Shown: positions 37,620-47,215, counted from the first letter of the stretch. The stretch is 64,000 bases of DNA from GCA-2861595 sp035526335 (GCA_035526335.1 DATLCN010000035.1:58625-122624), one strand, 5' to 3'. Translations and numbers: made by a program. Notes: a model not told the origin generated them from the letters alone.

Positions 37620-38902
37620 CCCTAACTGCCGGCGTCGAGCCGCTCCTGGCGCCCTACCTCGGCCGGCAGCGCTGGTTCGCGGGGGAGGAGCCCTCAGGGG
37701 TGGAGATCGTGGCCAGCGAGGAGCTGGAGGAGGGCCTCCTCTGGTTGCTGGCGGATGCCGGCGGGGCCGTCTACCAGGTGCTCGTCGGAACCAGGGGAGC
37801 CGAGGACCAGCGGGAGTTCCTGCACGGCCACGACGTGCAGGTGCTCGGTGTGGTCGACGGGCGCGTGGCTTTCGACGCCCTGCTCGACCCCGACTACGCG
37901 AGGTCGGTGCTGGCCCGGGTGTGCCCCGACCATGAGGGCAAGCTGATGCGGCCCATGGGCGCCGAGCAGTCGAACAGCTCGCTGGTGTTCGACGACACGG
38001 TTGTGCTCAAGCTGTTCCGCCGCCTTCACCACGGGCCCAACCCCGACGTGGAGATCACCACCGCCCTGGCCGCCGCCGGCTTCGCCCATGTGGCCGAGCC
38101 CTTCGGCCTGTGGCGCCGGGACGACCTCGACCTCGCTGTCGCCACCCGCTATCTTGCCGGCGGTTCCGAGGGCTGGGCCCTGGCCCAGACGTCGCTGCGC
38201 GACCTGTACGCGACCAACTGCGAGGATCCGGCCCAGTGCGGGGGGGACTTCGCGGCGGAGGCGAGCCGTCTCGGCACCATGACGGCATCGATGCACCTGG
38301 CTCTGGCCGAGCGGTTCGGCACCGCGCGAGGCGACCATGTGGCGTGGGCCGGCGGCCTGGAAGCTCAGCTGTCACAGCTGGCCGACGGCGACTTCGATCC
38401 GGCGCCGGCCAAGGACTTCGTCGAGCGTCTGCGGGCCGCGACCGATGCCGGCCGCGCCATCCGCGTGCACGGCGACTACCACCTCGGCCAGGTCATGCGC
38501 ACAGACACCGGCTGGTTCGTCCTGGACTTCGAGGGCGAGCCGGCGCGGCCCCTCGAAGAGCGGCGCCTGAGCACCTCCCCCATGAAGGACGTGGGTGGGA
38601 TGCTCCGATCGTTCCACTATGCCGCCCAGGTCGCGCTCACCGAGCGGGACGTGATCGAACACGACGACCTCCTGCCCCACGCAGTGGCGTGGGAGCGGCG
38701 GAACCAGGGTGCCTTCCTGGCCGGCTACTTCGGGACCCCGGGCATCGACGCCCTCCTGCCGGAGGGCCCCGACCAGCGTGATCTGGTGCTGGCCGCGTTC
38801 GAGCTGGACAAGGCGGTCTACGAGGTCCTCTACGAGCGAGCGTACCGTCCCGATCTGGTCCATATCCCGCTCGGAGCCATCTCCAGGGTCCTCCGGGGGT
38901 AG
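37616..38902 (+). CDS. mak: Maltokinase
   Basis: ATP-dependent kinase making maltose 1-phosphate for GlgE. The 428-aa protein has the maltokinase N-terminal cap (LGRQRWFAGEE) and the aminoglycoside-kinase-like catalytic core with VHGDYHLGQVM and FVLDFEGEPARPLEERR. It ends with the ELDKAVYEVLYE helix. GTG 37616 overlaps the treS stop. Order treS-mak-glgB supports the assignment. Confidence 0.92.
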
Positions 38903-38911
38903 AAGAGTCAG

Positions 38912-41122
38912 ATGCCCACCAGCTCACCCCGTCGCAGCGACAACTCCGCCGCCGACATCGCCCGCCTCGTCGAAGGCTCCCATGGCGACCCTCACCACGT
39001 CCTCGGCGTGCACGACGGGGTGGTGCGGGCCTACCGCCCGGGCGCCCGGGCCATGCGGGTCGTGCCCGCCGGCGGGGAGCCCATCCCCATGAGCAAGGTG
39101 CACGATGCCGGCGTGTTCGAAGCCAAGGTGCCGCCCCACCTGCTCCCCGACGATGCCGGCTACCGCCTGGAGGCCGACTATCCCGACGGGAGCTTCTCCT
39201 GGGAGGACCCCTACCGCTTCTGGCCGACCCTCGGTGACGTCGACCTGCACCTGCTCGGCGAGGGCCGGCACCGCCGTCTCTGGCGCGTGCTCGGCGCCCA
39301 TCTGCGCACCCACCAGGGCGTGCAGGGCACCTCGTTCGCGGTGTGGGCGCCCAGTGCCCGGTCCGTGCGGGTGGTCGGTGACTTCAACTTCTGGGACGGC
39401 CGGATGCACCCCATGCGCTCTCTCGGCTCGTCGGGGATCTGGGAGCTGTTCGTTCCGGGCGTGGGCGCCGGCGCCGTCTACAAGTACGAGATCCTCACCG
39501 GGGCGGGCCACCTGACCAAGAAGGCCGATCCGGTGGCGTTCACCGCCGAGCTGCCTCCCGGCACCTCAAGTGTGGTCAGCTCCTCGTCGCACCGGTGGGG
39601 CGACGAGCCATGGATGGCCGCCCGGGAGACGAAGCCGGCGCTGGCACACCCCATGTCGGTCTACGAGCTCCACCTGGGATCGTGGCGTCGCAACCCCGAG
39701 GATGGTCACCGGCCCCTCACATACCGGGAGCTGGCCGAGCAACTGCCGGGCTACGTCGCCGACCTCGGCTTCACCCACGTGGAGCTGATGCCCGTGGCGG
39801 AACATCCCTTCGGGCCCTCGTGGGGCTACCAGATCTCGTCCTACTTCGCCCCCACCAGCCGCTACGGCCCGCCCGACGACCTCCGGATCCTCGTAGACGC
39901 CCTGCACCAGGCCGGTATCGGGGTGGTGATCGACTGGGTGCCGGCGCACTTCCCCCGTGACGACTGGGCGCTGGCCCGCTTCGACGGGACCGCCCTCTAC
40001 GAGCACGAGGATCCGCGCAAGGGCTCACACCCGGACTGGGGCACCCTGGTGTTCAACTATGGGCGCAACGAAGTCCGGAACTTCCTCATCGCCAATGCCC
40101 TCTACTGGCTGGAGGAGTACCACATCGACGGGCTGCGGGTGGATGCCGTGGCGTCGATGCTGTACCTCGATTACTCCCGCGAGGAGGGGGAGTGGATCGC
40201 CAACGAATTCGGCGGGCGGGAGAACCTCGAGGCCGTCGCCTTCCTCAAGGAGCTCAACGAGGTGGTCTACGCCGAACACCCGGGCGCCGTCACCGTGGCC
40301 GAGGAGTCCACCGCCTGGCCGGCGGTGTCGCGGCCCACCTACCTGGGCGGTCTGGGCTTCGGGTTCAAGTGGAACATGGGCTGGATGCACGACACCCTCG
40401 ACTACTTCGCCAAGGACCCGATCCATCGCCGCTACCACCACCACGAGCTGACCTTCGGTCTGCTGTACGCCTTCAGCGAGAACTTCATCCTGCCTCTGAG
40501 CCACGACGAGGTCGTGCACGGCAAGGGTTCGCTGTTGGGGAAGATGCCCGGCGACCGCTGGCAGCGCCTGGCCAACCTCCGTTGCCTTCTTGCCTGGATG
40601 TGGGCCCATCCCGGCAAGCAGCTGCTCTTCATGGGCGGCGAGATCGGCCAGGAGCGCGAGTGGCGCCACGACGACAGCATCGACTGGCACCTGCTCGACG
40701 ACCCCGGGCACCGCGGCATCCAGGACCTGGTCCGCCGCTTGAACGAGGCTTATAAGGCACACCCCGCCCTGTGGCAGCGCGACTCGGTACCCGAGGGCTT
40801 CCAATGGATCGACGCCAGCGACGTCGAAGGCAACGTTCTCTCGTTCCTCCGCCTGTCGGCTGACGGCAGCCCCCTGGCCTGCGTGGCCAACCTGTCCCCG
40901 GTGCCCCGCGAGGGCTATCGCATCGGGCTTCCCAGCGCCGGCGCGTGGCGGGAGGTGCTCAACACCGACGCCCTCGGTTTCGGCGGCAGCGGCGTGGGTG
41001 CCGGCGGCGAGGTCCAGGCCATGGAGCACCCCGCGCACGGGCTCCCGTGCTCGGTGGCGCTCACGTTGCCGCCCCTGGCGGTGCTCTGGCTGGCCCCGGC
41101 GGCCGGGCCTGCGCTTCCATAG
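38912..41122 (+). CDS. glgB: 1,4-alpha-glucan branching enzyme
   Basis: Introduces alpha-1,6 branches. The 736-aa GH13_9 protein has an N-terminal branching-enzyme domain plus CBM48 (GTSFAVWAPSARSVRVVGDF), the barrel with ELHLGSW, the nucleophile Asp411 in GLRVDAVASMLYLDYSRE and Glu464 in VTVAEESTAWP, and the PLSHDEVVHGK motif. ATG 38912 lies 9 bp after mak. With GlgE it builds branched glucan. Confidence 0.95.
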   Translation: MPTSSPRRSDNSAADIARLVEGSHGDPHHVLGVHDGVVRAYRPGARAMRVVPAGGEPIPMSKVHDAGVFEAKVPPHLLPDDAGYRLEADYPDGSFSWEDPYRFWPTLGDVDLHLLGEGRHRRLWRVLGAHLRTHQGVQGTSFAVWAPSARSVRVVGDFNFWDGRMHPMRSLGSSGIWELFVPGVGAGAVYKYEILTGAGHLTKKADPVAFTAELPPGTSSVVSSSSHRWGDEPWMAARETKPALAHPMSVYELHLGSWRRNPEDGHRPLTYRELAEQLPGYVADLGFTHVELMPVAEHPFGPSWGYQISSYFAPTSRYGPPDDLRILVDALHQAGIGVVIDWVPAHFPRDDWALARFDGTALYEHEDPRKGSHPDWGTLVFNYGRNEVRNFLIANALYWLEEYHIDGLRVDAVASMLYLDYSREEGEWIANEFGGRENLEAVAFLKELNEVVYAEHPGAVTVAEESTAWPAVSRPTYLGGLGFGFKWNMGWMHDTLDYFAKDPIHRRYHHHELTFGLLYAFSENFILPLSHDEVVHGKGSLLGKMPGDRWQRLANLRCLLAWMWAHPGKQLLFMGGEIGQEREWRHDDSIDWHLLDDPGHRGIQDLVRRLNEAYKAHPALWQRDSVPEGFQWIDASDVEGNVLSFLRLSADGSPLACVANLSPVPREGYRIGLPSAGAWREVLNTDALGFGGSGVGAGGEVQAMEHPAHGLPCSVALTLPPLAVLWLAPAAGPALP

Positions 41123-41128
41123 AGAGCC

Positions 41129-43438
41129 TTGGCTCCCGAGCTCGCCGTACACGGCCACTTCTACCAACCCCCGAGGGAGAACCCGTGGACCGAGGAGGTG
41201 GCGCGCGAGACGTCGGCCGCGCCCTTCCACGACTGGAACGAGCGGATCGCAGCCGAGGCCTACCGGCCGAACGCCGCCGCCCGCATCCTCGACGACGCCG
41301 GCCGGGTGGTCGCCATCGTCAACAACTACGAGCGACTCTCCTTCGACGCCGGGCCCACCCTCATGGCGTGGTTGGAGCGTCACGAACCTGACGTATACGC
41401 CGCCATCATCGCCGCCGACGCCCGAGGTGGGGGCGCCATGGCCCAGGCCCACGGCCACATCATCCTGCCGCTGGCTTCTCCTCGGGACGTGCGCACCCAG
41501 ATCCGCTGGGGACTGGCGGACTTCGTCTACCGGTTCCGCCGGCCGGCGGACGGCATGTGGCTGCCCGAGACGGCGGTGAACGACGACGTGCTAGCCGTCC
41601 TCGCCGAGGAGGGTGTCGCCTTCACCATCCTGGCTGCCCACCAGGCGGCGACCCAGCTGCAACCCATCGACACCAGCCGGGCCTACCGCTGGACCCATCC
41701 CGACGGCTCCGGCAGGTCGGTCGCGCTGATCTTCTACGACGGCGGGCTCTCCCACGCTCTGGCCTTCGAACTGGCGGGGTTGTCCAGCCGGGCCTTCCTC
41801 GACAGGGTCACCGACGGCCACTCCGGCCTCGTCACGGTGGCGGCCGATGGGGAGACATTCGGGCACCACCAGCGCTGGGGAGAGCGCTTCCTGGCCCACT
41901 CCCTCGCCGTGGAGGCGCCCCGGCACGGGGTCGAGGTCGTCAACGTCGCCCGGTACCTGGCCGCCCACCCGCCTGGAAGACCGGCCTCGGTGCGGGAGAG
42001 CAGCTGGTCGTGTGCCCATGGCGTGGGCCGGTGGCGGGAGGACTGCGGATGCTCCACGGGCGCCCGGCCGGGCTGGGACCAGCGGTGGCGGACACCGCTG
42101 CGAGCGGCACTCGACGGGCTCCGCGACCACGCCGCCGCCGTCTTCGAACGACGGGGGACATCGGTGCTGGCCGATCCCTGGGCGGCCCGCGACCGCTACG
42201 TCGACGTACTTCTCGGGGCCCGGACCCCCGAGGAGTTCGCCGCCGCCCACGTCACCGGAGACCCCGTGGTGGCGTTCAGCCTGCTCGAGGCACAGCGCCA
42301 CGCCATGGCCATGTACACCTCGTGCGGGTGGTTCTTCAACGACCTGGCGGGGCTGGAGACGGTGCAGGTGCTGCGCTACGCGGCGCGGGTGATGGACCTC
42401 CTCCGGGAGCTCGACGAGGATCCCGGCGAGGTCGCCTTCCTCGAGGTGCTGGACAAGGCGGAGAGCAACGTCGCCGAGGAGGGCGCCGGCCGGGATGTCT
42501 GGGCCAACCACGTGGTGCCGGCGCGGGTGGATGCCCACCGGGCGGTGGCGCACCTGGCCCTGGTCGACCTGCTCGAAGGTCGCCGCCCCGCAGGTGAGGC
42601 CGGGGCCTTCGAGGTGCACGCGGTGGAGCACTTCCGGGCCGACCGCGGCGCGGTGGCTCTCTCCTCGGGCCACGTGGCGCTCACCCATCGGCGGACCGGC
42701 CGGCGGACTGAGCACCTGTGGGCCGCGCTCCACCTCGGTGGACTCGAGGTGGTCGGCTCCACCCGCACATTCGACTCCGGATCGGAGGAGGCCGGCGAAG
42801 CTCTGCACACCCTCCGCCGCGCCTTCGACGACGGCGCTCCGGTCACCACGCTCCTGCGCATGGTCGGGGGGCTGGGGCCCCGCGAGTTCGACCTCCGGTC
42901 CGCCCTCCCCGACGCGGCCGAGCGGCTGGTGGAGAACGCCGCGGCCGCGCTGTCCGACCGGTTCGCGGCGGCCTACGAGCGCCTCGTGGACGACCACTGG
43001 CACATTCTCAAGGCCTTCGCCTCAGCCGGCCACCCCATTCCCCCCGAGCTGCGGGCCCCCGCCGAGCTGGTGCTGGCCCGCCGTCTCGAGGCGGAGATCC
43101 TCGCTCAGCACGGCTCGCTGGAGGCCGGCGCCTACAACGCGGCCCGGCGCATCGCGCAGGAGGCAACGGCCAGTGGCTTCGCCGTCGACACACCCAGAGT
43201 GCGGGAGGCCATCAGCCGCCTTCTCCTGGCCGCGGTGAGCCGGGCCGTCGACGGCGCCGGCGTGGACGAGGCCATCGCCGTGCTCCGCCTGGCCCGGGAG
43301 CTCCGAGTCGCCGTGCCCGTCGAGCGACCCCAGGAGCTGGTCCACGCGGCCCTGACCGGCGACGAGGCCGGCGTGGACGTGAACCAACGCAAGGGCCTCC
43401 GTCCGTTGGCCACGGCACTCAACCTCGCCGTCGACTAG
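41129..43438 (+). CDS. GH57-family alpha-glucan-active protein with DUF3536
   Basis: A 769-aa protein with an N-terminal GH57 domain and a C-terminal DUF3536 helical region. GH57 motifs: HGHFYQPPREN at 8-18, the nucleophile-type Glu147 in MWLPETAVNDD, and Asp240 in VAADGETFGHHQRW. GH57 enzymes include amylases, branching enzymes and 4-alpha-glucanotransferases; this DUF3536 group is uncharacterised as far as I know. Start TTG 41129, 6 bp after glgB, so it is the fifth gene of the glucan operon and probably acts on the same polymer. Confidence 0.83.
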   Translation: MAPELAVHGHFYQPPRENPWTEEVARETSAAPFHDWNERIAAEAYRPNAAARILDDAGRVVAIVNNYERLSFDAGPTLMAWLERHEPDVYAAIIAADARGGGAMAQAHGHIILPLASPRDVRTQIRWGLADFVYRFRRPADGMWLPETAVNDDVLAVLAEEGVAFTILAAHQAATQLQPIDTSRAYRWTHPDGSGRSVALIFYDGGLSHALAFELAGLSSRAFLDRVTDGHSGLVTVAADGETFGHHQRWGERFLAHSLAVEAPRHGVEVVNVARYLAAHPPGRPASVRESSWSCAHGVGRWREDCGCSTGARPGWDQRWRTPLRAALDGLRDHAAAVFERRGTSVLADPWAARDRYVDVLLGARTPEEFAAAHVTGDPVVAFSLLEAQRHAMAMYTSCGWFFNDLAGLETVQVLRYAARVMDLLRELDEDPGEVAFLEVLDKAESNVAEEGAGRDVWANHVVPARVDAHRAVAHLALVDLLEGRRPAGEAGAFEVHAVEHFRADRGAVALSSGHVALTHRRTGRRTEHLWAALHLGGLEVVGSTRTFDSGSEEAGEALHTLRRAFDDGAPVTTLLRMVGGLGPREFDLRSALPDAAERLVENAAAALSDRFAAAYERLVDDHWHILKAFASAGHPIPPELRAPAELVLARRLEAEILAQHGSLEAGAYNAARRIAQEATASGFAVDTPRVREAISRLLLAAVSRAVDGAGVDEAIAVLRLARELRVAVPVERPQELVHAALTGDEAGVDVNQRKGLRPLATALNLAVD

Positions 43439-43484
43439 CCAGGCCTCTGCCCCGCGGTTACCGGGTCCTGCTCACCCGGATGTG

Positions 43485-43515
43485 CGATCAAGGTGCCCAC
43501 GGTAGAACTTGATCG
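43485..43515. promoter_or_regulatory. Inverted repeat CGATCAAG/CTTGATCG, candidate operator
   Basis: Perfect 8-bp arms at 43485-43492 and 43508-43515, 15 bp apart (centres 23 bp, about two helical turns). It lies 11 bp before the TATGGT box of the next gene, so a repressor bound here would block that promoter. Alternatively it is a hairpin ending the glucan operon. Confidence 0.4.
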
Positions 43516-43525
43516 GATCATCCCG

Positions 43526-43531
43526 TATGGT
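43526..43531 (+). promoter_or_regulatory. -10-like element TATGGT before the PaaK-like gene
   Basis: TATGGT is followed by 8 nt and GTG 43540, slightly longer than the 6-7 nt seen elsewhere. Confidence 0.4.
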
Positions 43532-43539
43532 CCCCAGCC

Positions 43540-44826
43540 GTGGCGGCTGACGGGCACAGGGCTGTCGCCCGGTACCTGCGCCGGCAGGTCGCCCCCCATT
43601 CGCCGTACTACCGCCGTATGTGGGGCGACGAGGAGGACGGGTCGCGGCCGAGATCGCTCGAGGATCTCTCCCGGCTTCCCCTCCTGAGGCTGTCGGAGAT
43701 CGACGATCCCGCTGAGTTCGTGCTCCGTCCCGACTGGACCAGCATCGACGCCGGCGACCAGCGCTTCGCCATGCGTCTGGCCTTAACCGGTTTCGCACGG
43801 CGCCGGCAGCGCCGGGCCGAGCGTCTGGTCGCCCACCGCTACAAGCCCGTGCACTGGACGATCGACGCCGGCACACCAGTGGGGTCGTCGTCGGCGGATC
43901 TGGGTCGCCTGGCCCGGCTGGGCGCCCGCTGGCTGGACCTCGCCGGCGTCGGACCGGCGGACGTGCTCGTGGGGGTGTCACCACCAGGCCCGCATCTCGC
44001 CTTCTGGCAGCTGGTGACCGGTGCACGTGAAGCCGGCGTCTCCGCCGTGCATCTCCCCCCGCCGGCGGCGGCCGAGGAGGTGTCGCGGCTGTGCCCGACC
44101 GTTCTGGCCGGGCGGCCCTTCGACCTGGCACGTCTGCTCGCATCTGCCCGCGCCGATGGCCATCGCCTCACGTCGGTGCGCACGCTCCTGGCCCTGGGCG
44201 AGCCGCTCGAAGACGGGGTGCGGGCGAAGCTGCTCCAGCTGCTGGAGCTGGCGCCGGAGGCCGCGGTGGTGGGTGCCTGGGCACCGCCAGGCGTCCGGGC
44301 CCTGTGGGGAGAGTGCCGCCAAGGATCGAGCGGCCAGCACCCCCGTGCCGGGCTGCACACGTGGCCGGACGCCGAGGTGCTCGAGGTGATTGACCCGCTG
44401 TCGGGGACCGCCGCGCCACCGGGTGCCGACGGTGAGGTGGTGTGGACGGCAGTCGGCTGGAGCGGCTCCGTCTTCGTGCGCCTCCGTACCGGCGTCTTCG
44501 CCACCATCGACACCGGCGCCTGCCCCGCCTGCCGGATGTCCGGCCCGCGCCTCTCGATCGTCTCCGACACGCCGGCCTTCCTGACCGCCCTCGACCGGCA
44601 CCCCGAGGTCATGGGCTGGCAGGCTGAGCTGCGCACGGTGGCAGGCCGCGAGGAGCTGCTCGTGTTCATGTCGTTGGCGCCGGCGGCCGCCGGCGGGGAG
44701 GGTGTCCTTCGGGAACTGGACTCGCAACTGTCGGCGACCCAGTACGTCGTGGTCGACGCACAGACCCTCGACTCCCGCATGGCCGCCCACGACGACAGGC
44801 GGGTGATCGACCTCCGCCGGCGCTGA
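43540..44826 (+). CDS. PaaK-like adenylate-forming enzyme homologue, degenerate P-loop
   Basis: A 428-aa protein resembling phenylacetate-CoA ligase. Shared features: an N-terminal RYLRRQVAPHSPYYRR stretch, LPLLRLSEIDDP, the central GLHTWPDAEVLEVIDPLSG then GADGEVVWTAVG, VRLRTGVFATIDTG and the cysteine pair CPAC in the SGPRLSI region. The usual TSGTTG nucleotide loop is replaced by TIDAGTPVGSSSADL, so ATP binding may be altered or lost. It stands alone, without paa genes. Function is open: a divergent CoA ligase or an inactive paralogue. Confidence 0.6.
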   Translation: MAADGHRAVARYLRRQVAPHSPYYRRMWGDEEDGSRPRSLEDLSRLPLLRLSEIDDPAEFVLRPDWTSIDAGDQRFAMRLALTGFARRRQRRAERLVAHRYKPVHWTIDAGTPVGSSSADLGRLARLGARWLDLAGVGPADVLVGVSPPGPHLAFWQLVTGAREAGVSAVHLPPPAAAEEVSRLCPTVLAGRPFDLARLLASARADGHRLTSVRTLLALGEPLEDGVRAKLLQLLELAPEAAVVGAWAPPGVRALWGECRQGSSGQHPRAGLHTWPDAEVLEVIDPLSGTAAPPGADGEVVWTAVGWSGSVFVRLRTGVFATIDTGACPACRMSGPRLSIVSDTPAFLTALDRHPEVMGWQAELRTVAGREELLVFMSLAPAAAGGEGVLRELDSQLSATQYVVVDAQTLDSRMAAHDDRRVIDLRRR

Positions 44827-44942
44827 CCAGCGGTGGCGGCAGGCGGTACCTCGGCCGGAGATCACCTCCGCCTGTCGCCCCGCGCCCGCCGCCGGCACCG
44901 CGGCCCTCCTACCGCCGGCAACGGGGCCGGTCGCAGCCGCCG

Positions 44943-44948
44943 TAGCCT
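44943..44948 (+). promoter_or_regulatory. -10 element TAGCCT before the cysteine desulfurase
   Basis: TAGCCT lies 2 nt before ATG 44951 and 8 nt before an in-frame GTG at 44957. The GTG would give a leaderless transcript encoding VTVYLDHAATTP, so it may be the true start. Confidence 0.45.
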
Positions 44949-44950
44949 TG

Positions 44951-46078
44951 ATGACCGTGACCGTCTACCTCGACCACGCCGCAACCACGCCGCTGCGGGC
45001 AGAGGTTCTCGACGCCATGATGCCGTTCTTCACCACCGACTTCGGCAATCCCTCGGGTTCCCACGCCGTCTCCCGGGCTGCCCGCAAGGCGGTCGACGAG
45101 TCCCGTGACGTCGTCGCCGAGTGCCTGGGCTGCCAACCCGGGGAGGTCATATTCACCGGCACCGGCACCGAGGCCGACAATCTCGCCGTCACCGGCTCGG
45201 TGGCCCGCCGGCCGGGACGGGCACTGTGCAGTGCCATCGAGCATCACGCCGTGCTCCACACGGTGCAGGCGCTTCGGGGCTCCGTGGTTCGCGTCCACTC
45301 CACCGGCCTGGTGGATCTCGATGCCCTCACCGCGGCACTGAGCCCGGAGGTGTCCGTGATGTCGGTGATGCTGGCCAACAACGAGATCGGTGTCGTCCAG
45401 CCGCTCGACCAGGTCGTGGCCATGGTCCGCGAGCACGCCCCCGGCGCCGTCGTGCACACCGACGCCGTTCAGGCCTTCCCGTGGCTCGACGTAGCGGTCC
45501 TCGCCGCCGGCACCGACCTCATCGCGGTGAGCGCCCACAAGTTCGGGGGTCCCAAGGGAGTCGGCGCCCTGGTGGCGCGGGCCGGCGCCCGGCTGGCACC
45601 GATCCTCCACGGCGGTGGCCAGGAGCGAGACCGCCGCAGCGGTACCCACAACGTCGCGGGCATCGTTGGAATGGCCGCCGCCATGCGCCTCACCGTGGCC
45701 GAGCGGGACGCCACAGTGGCCCGCGTCGGAGGGTTGCGTGACCGTCTGGCCGACACGCTGCAGGCGTCGGTTCCCGGAACGGCCGAGACCGGGGACCGCC
45801 GCCACAAGGTCGCCGGCAGCTGCCACGTCCGGTTCCCCGGCATCGAGAGCGAAGCCCTGCTCGTCCTGCTCGACGATGCCGGCGTGTGCGCGTCGGCGGG
45901 CTCAGCCTGCGCCAGCGGCGCCATGGAGCCGTCCCACGTGCTGGCCGCCATCGGCATGGACCGGGACGAAGCCCGCTCTGCCGTGCGCTTCTCTCTCGGA
46001 TCCACCACAACCAGCGACGATGTCGACCTGGCCGTCAAGGCCGTCACCGGAGCTGTGCCGTACCTCCGCGAGGCTTGA
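44951..46078 (+). CDS. Cysteine desulfurase (NifS/IscS family)
   Basis: PLP enzyme that removes sulfur from cysteine for tRNA thiolation and Fe-S clusters. About 375 aa with YLDHAATTPLR, GTGTEADNLAV, the PLP lysine Lys197 in SAHKFGGPKG and the persulfide Cys320 in SAGSACASGAMEPSHVL. The start may be ATG 44951 or GTG 44957. It lies just upstream of mnmA, which needs its sulfur, so tRNA 2-thiouridylation is the likely main role. Confidence 0.92.
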   Translation: MTVTVYLDHAATTPLRAEVLDAMMPFFTTDFGNPSGSHAVSRAARKAVDESRDVVAECLGCQPGEVIFTGTGTEADNLAVTGSVARRPGRALCSAIEHHAVLHTVQALRGSVVRVHSTGLVDLDALTAALSPEVSVMSVMLANNEIGVVQPLDQVVAMVREHAPGAVVHTDAVQAFPWLDVAVLAAGTDLIAVSAHKFGGPKGVGALVARAGARLAPILHGGGQERDRRSGTHNVAGIVGMAAAMRLTVAERDATVARVGGLRDRLADTLQASVPGTAETGDRRHKVAGSCHVRFPGIESEALLVLLDDAGVCASAGSACASGAMEPSHVLAAIGMDRDEARSAVRFSLGSTTTSDDVDLAVKAVTGAVPYLREA

Positions 46079-46105
46079 CCGCCATGTACCACGCCATCCC
46101 CCATG

Positions 46106-46152
46106 ATTTCGAGTACGTAGAGGGCGTTTTCCGCCCCCTCCGTGCTCGAAAT
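46106..46152 (+). promoter_or_regulatory. Large hairpin upstream of mnmA
   Basis: Arms 46106-46126 and 46132-46152 form a 21-position stem (18 Watson-Crick pairs, one G-U, two mismatches) around TTTTC. No T-tract follows, so it is not a standard terminator. A 30-codon frame (ATG 46084, MYHAIPHDFEYVEGVFRPLR) runs through it and ends at 46176, inside the mnmA start. Confidence 0.5.
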
Positions 46153-46168
46153 GGCGGGAGGGGTGGTT

Positions 46169-47215
46169 GTGGCTGAGCGCGTGTTGGTCGCCATGTCCGG
46201 CGGGGTGGACTCCTCGGTGGCGGCGGCCCTGCTGGTGGAGGCGGGCCACGAGGTGGTGGGCGCCACGATGAAGCTGTGGGGCGGGGCCAGCGATTCCGGG
46301 TGCTGTTCGGTGGCCGACGTGGACGACGCCCGCCGGGTCGCCCAGCAGCTGGGCATCGTCCACCACGTGTTCAACTTCGGCGACGACTTCGAGTCCCACG
46401 TGGTGGGGCCGTATGTGGAGGATCACGCCGCGGGGCGCACCCCGAACCCGTGCATCGAGTGCAACCGTCACCTCAAGTTCGACCGCTTCCTGCGCCGCGC
46501 CGGCCAGCTGGGCTTCGACGCCGTCGCCACCGGGCATCACGCTCGGGTTACGTCGGCGGCGGGCCGGTGGCAGCTGCGGCGCGGTGCCGACCGCGCCAAG
46601 GACCAGTCCTACGTGCTGTCCATGCTGGGCCAGTCAGAGCTGTCCCGGGTCCGGCTACCGGTGGGCGAGCTAACCAAGGCCGATGTCCGGGAACGGGCCG
46701 GCGCCCTCGGGCTGCGCACCGCGGCCAAGGCCGAGAGCCAGGACGTCTGCTTCATCACCGCCACCGGCGGTCGCGAGGCCTTTCTGGGGGAGCGCATCGA
46801 GCTGCGGCCGGGCAGGGTCATCGACGCCGCCACGGGTCGCGAGGTGGGCGAGGTGCCAGCGGTCGAGCTCGTCACGGTGGGGCAGCGGAGGGGCATCGCC
46901 GGCGCCGGCGCCGGCAGGCGGCGCTACGCCATAGCGGTGGACGCTCGGACCAGGACCGTGCTCGCCGGCGGTGAGGCCGACCTGCTCACCGACGCGCTGG
47001 CCGTCAGCGACGCCGGCTGGTCCTGGACCGACGAGCCGGTCCCCGCCGGCACGGCGGTGTCGGCCCAGGTGAGCGCCCACGGCAAGCCGAGATCGGCGGT
47101 AATGGACGTCGGCGGCGGCGTGCGCTGGCAGGCGCCGGAGAACCGGGTCGCCCCGGGCCAGACCGTCGCCGTCTACGCCAAGGACCTCGTCCTCGGCTCC
47201 GCCATCGCCGCCTGA
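46169..47215 (+). CDS. mnmA: tRNA-specific 2-thiouridylase
   Basis: Forms 2-thiouridine at wobble position 34 of Lys, Glu and Gln tRNAs. The 348-aa protein has the PP-loop AMSGGVDSSVAAALL, the catalytic Cys in NPCIECNRHLKFDRF and the second Cys in AESQDVCFIT, plus the C-terminal MnmA beta-barrel. The frame is open from GTG 46142, but GTG 46169 is preferred because GGGAGGGG lies 5 nt before it. Follows the cysteine desulfurase gene. Confidence 0.92.
   Translation: MAERVLVAMSGGVDSSVAAALLVEAGHEVVGATMKLWGGASDSGCCSVADVDDARRVAQQLGIVHHVFNFGDDFESHVVGPYVEDHAAGRTPNPCIECNRHLKFDRFLRRAGQLGFDAVATGHHARVTSAAGRWQLRRGADRAKDQSYVLSMLGQSELSRVRLPVGELTKADVRERAGALGLRTAAKAESQDVCFITATGGREAFLGERIELRPGRVIDAATGREVGEVPAVELVTVGQRRGIAGAGAGRRRYAIAVDARTRTVLAGGEADLLTDALAVSDAGWSWTDEPVPAGTAVSAQVSAHGKPRSAVMDVGGGVRWQAPENRVAPGQTVAVYAKDLVLGSAIAA

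Noticed and set aside
42868..42888. GGGGGGCTGGGGCCCCGCG stretch in the GH57 gene as another copy of the GC-rich repeat
   Set aside because: Only one short segment matches, without the first hairpin or flanks, and it codes for an ordinary GGLGPREF turn.
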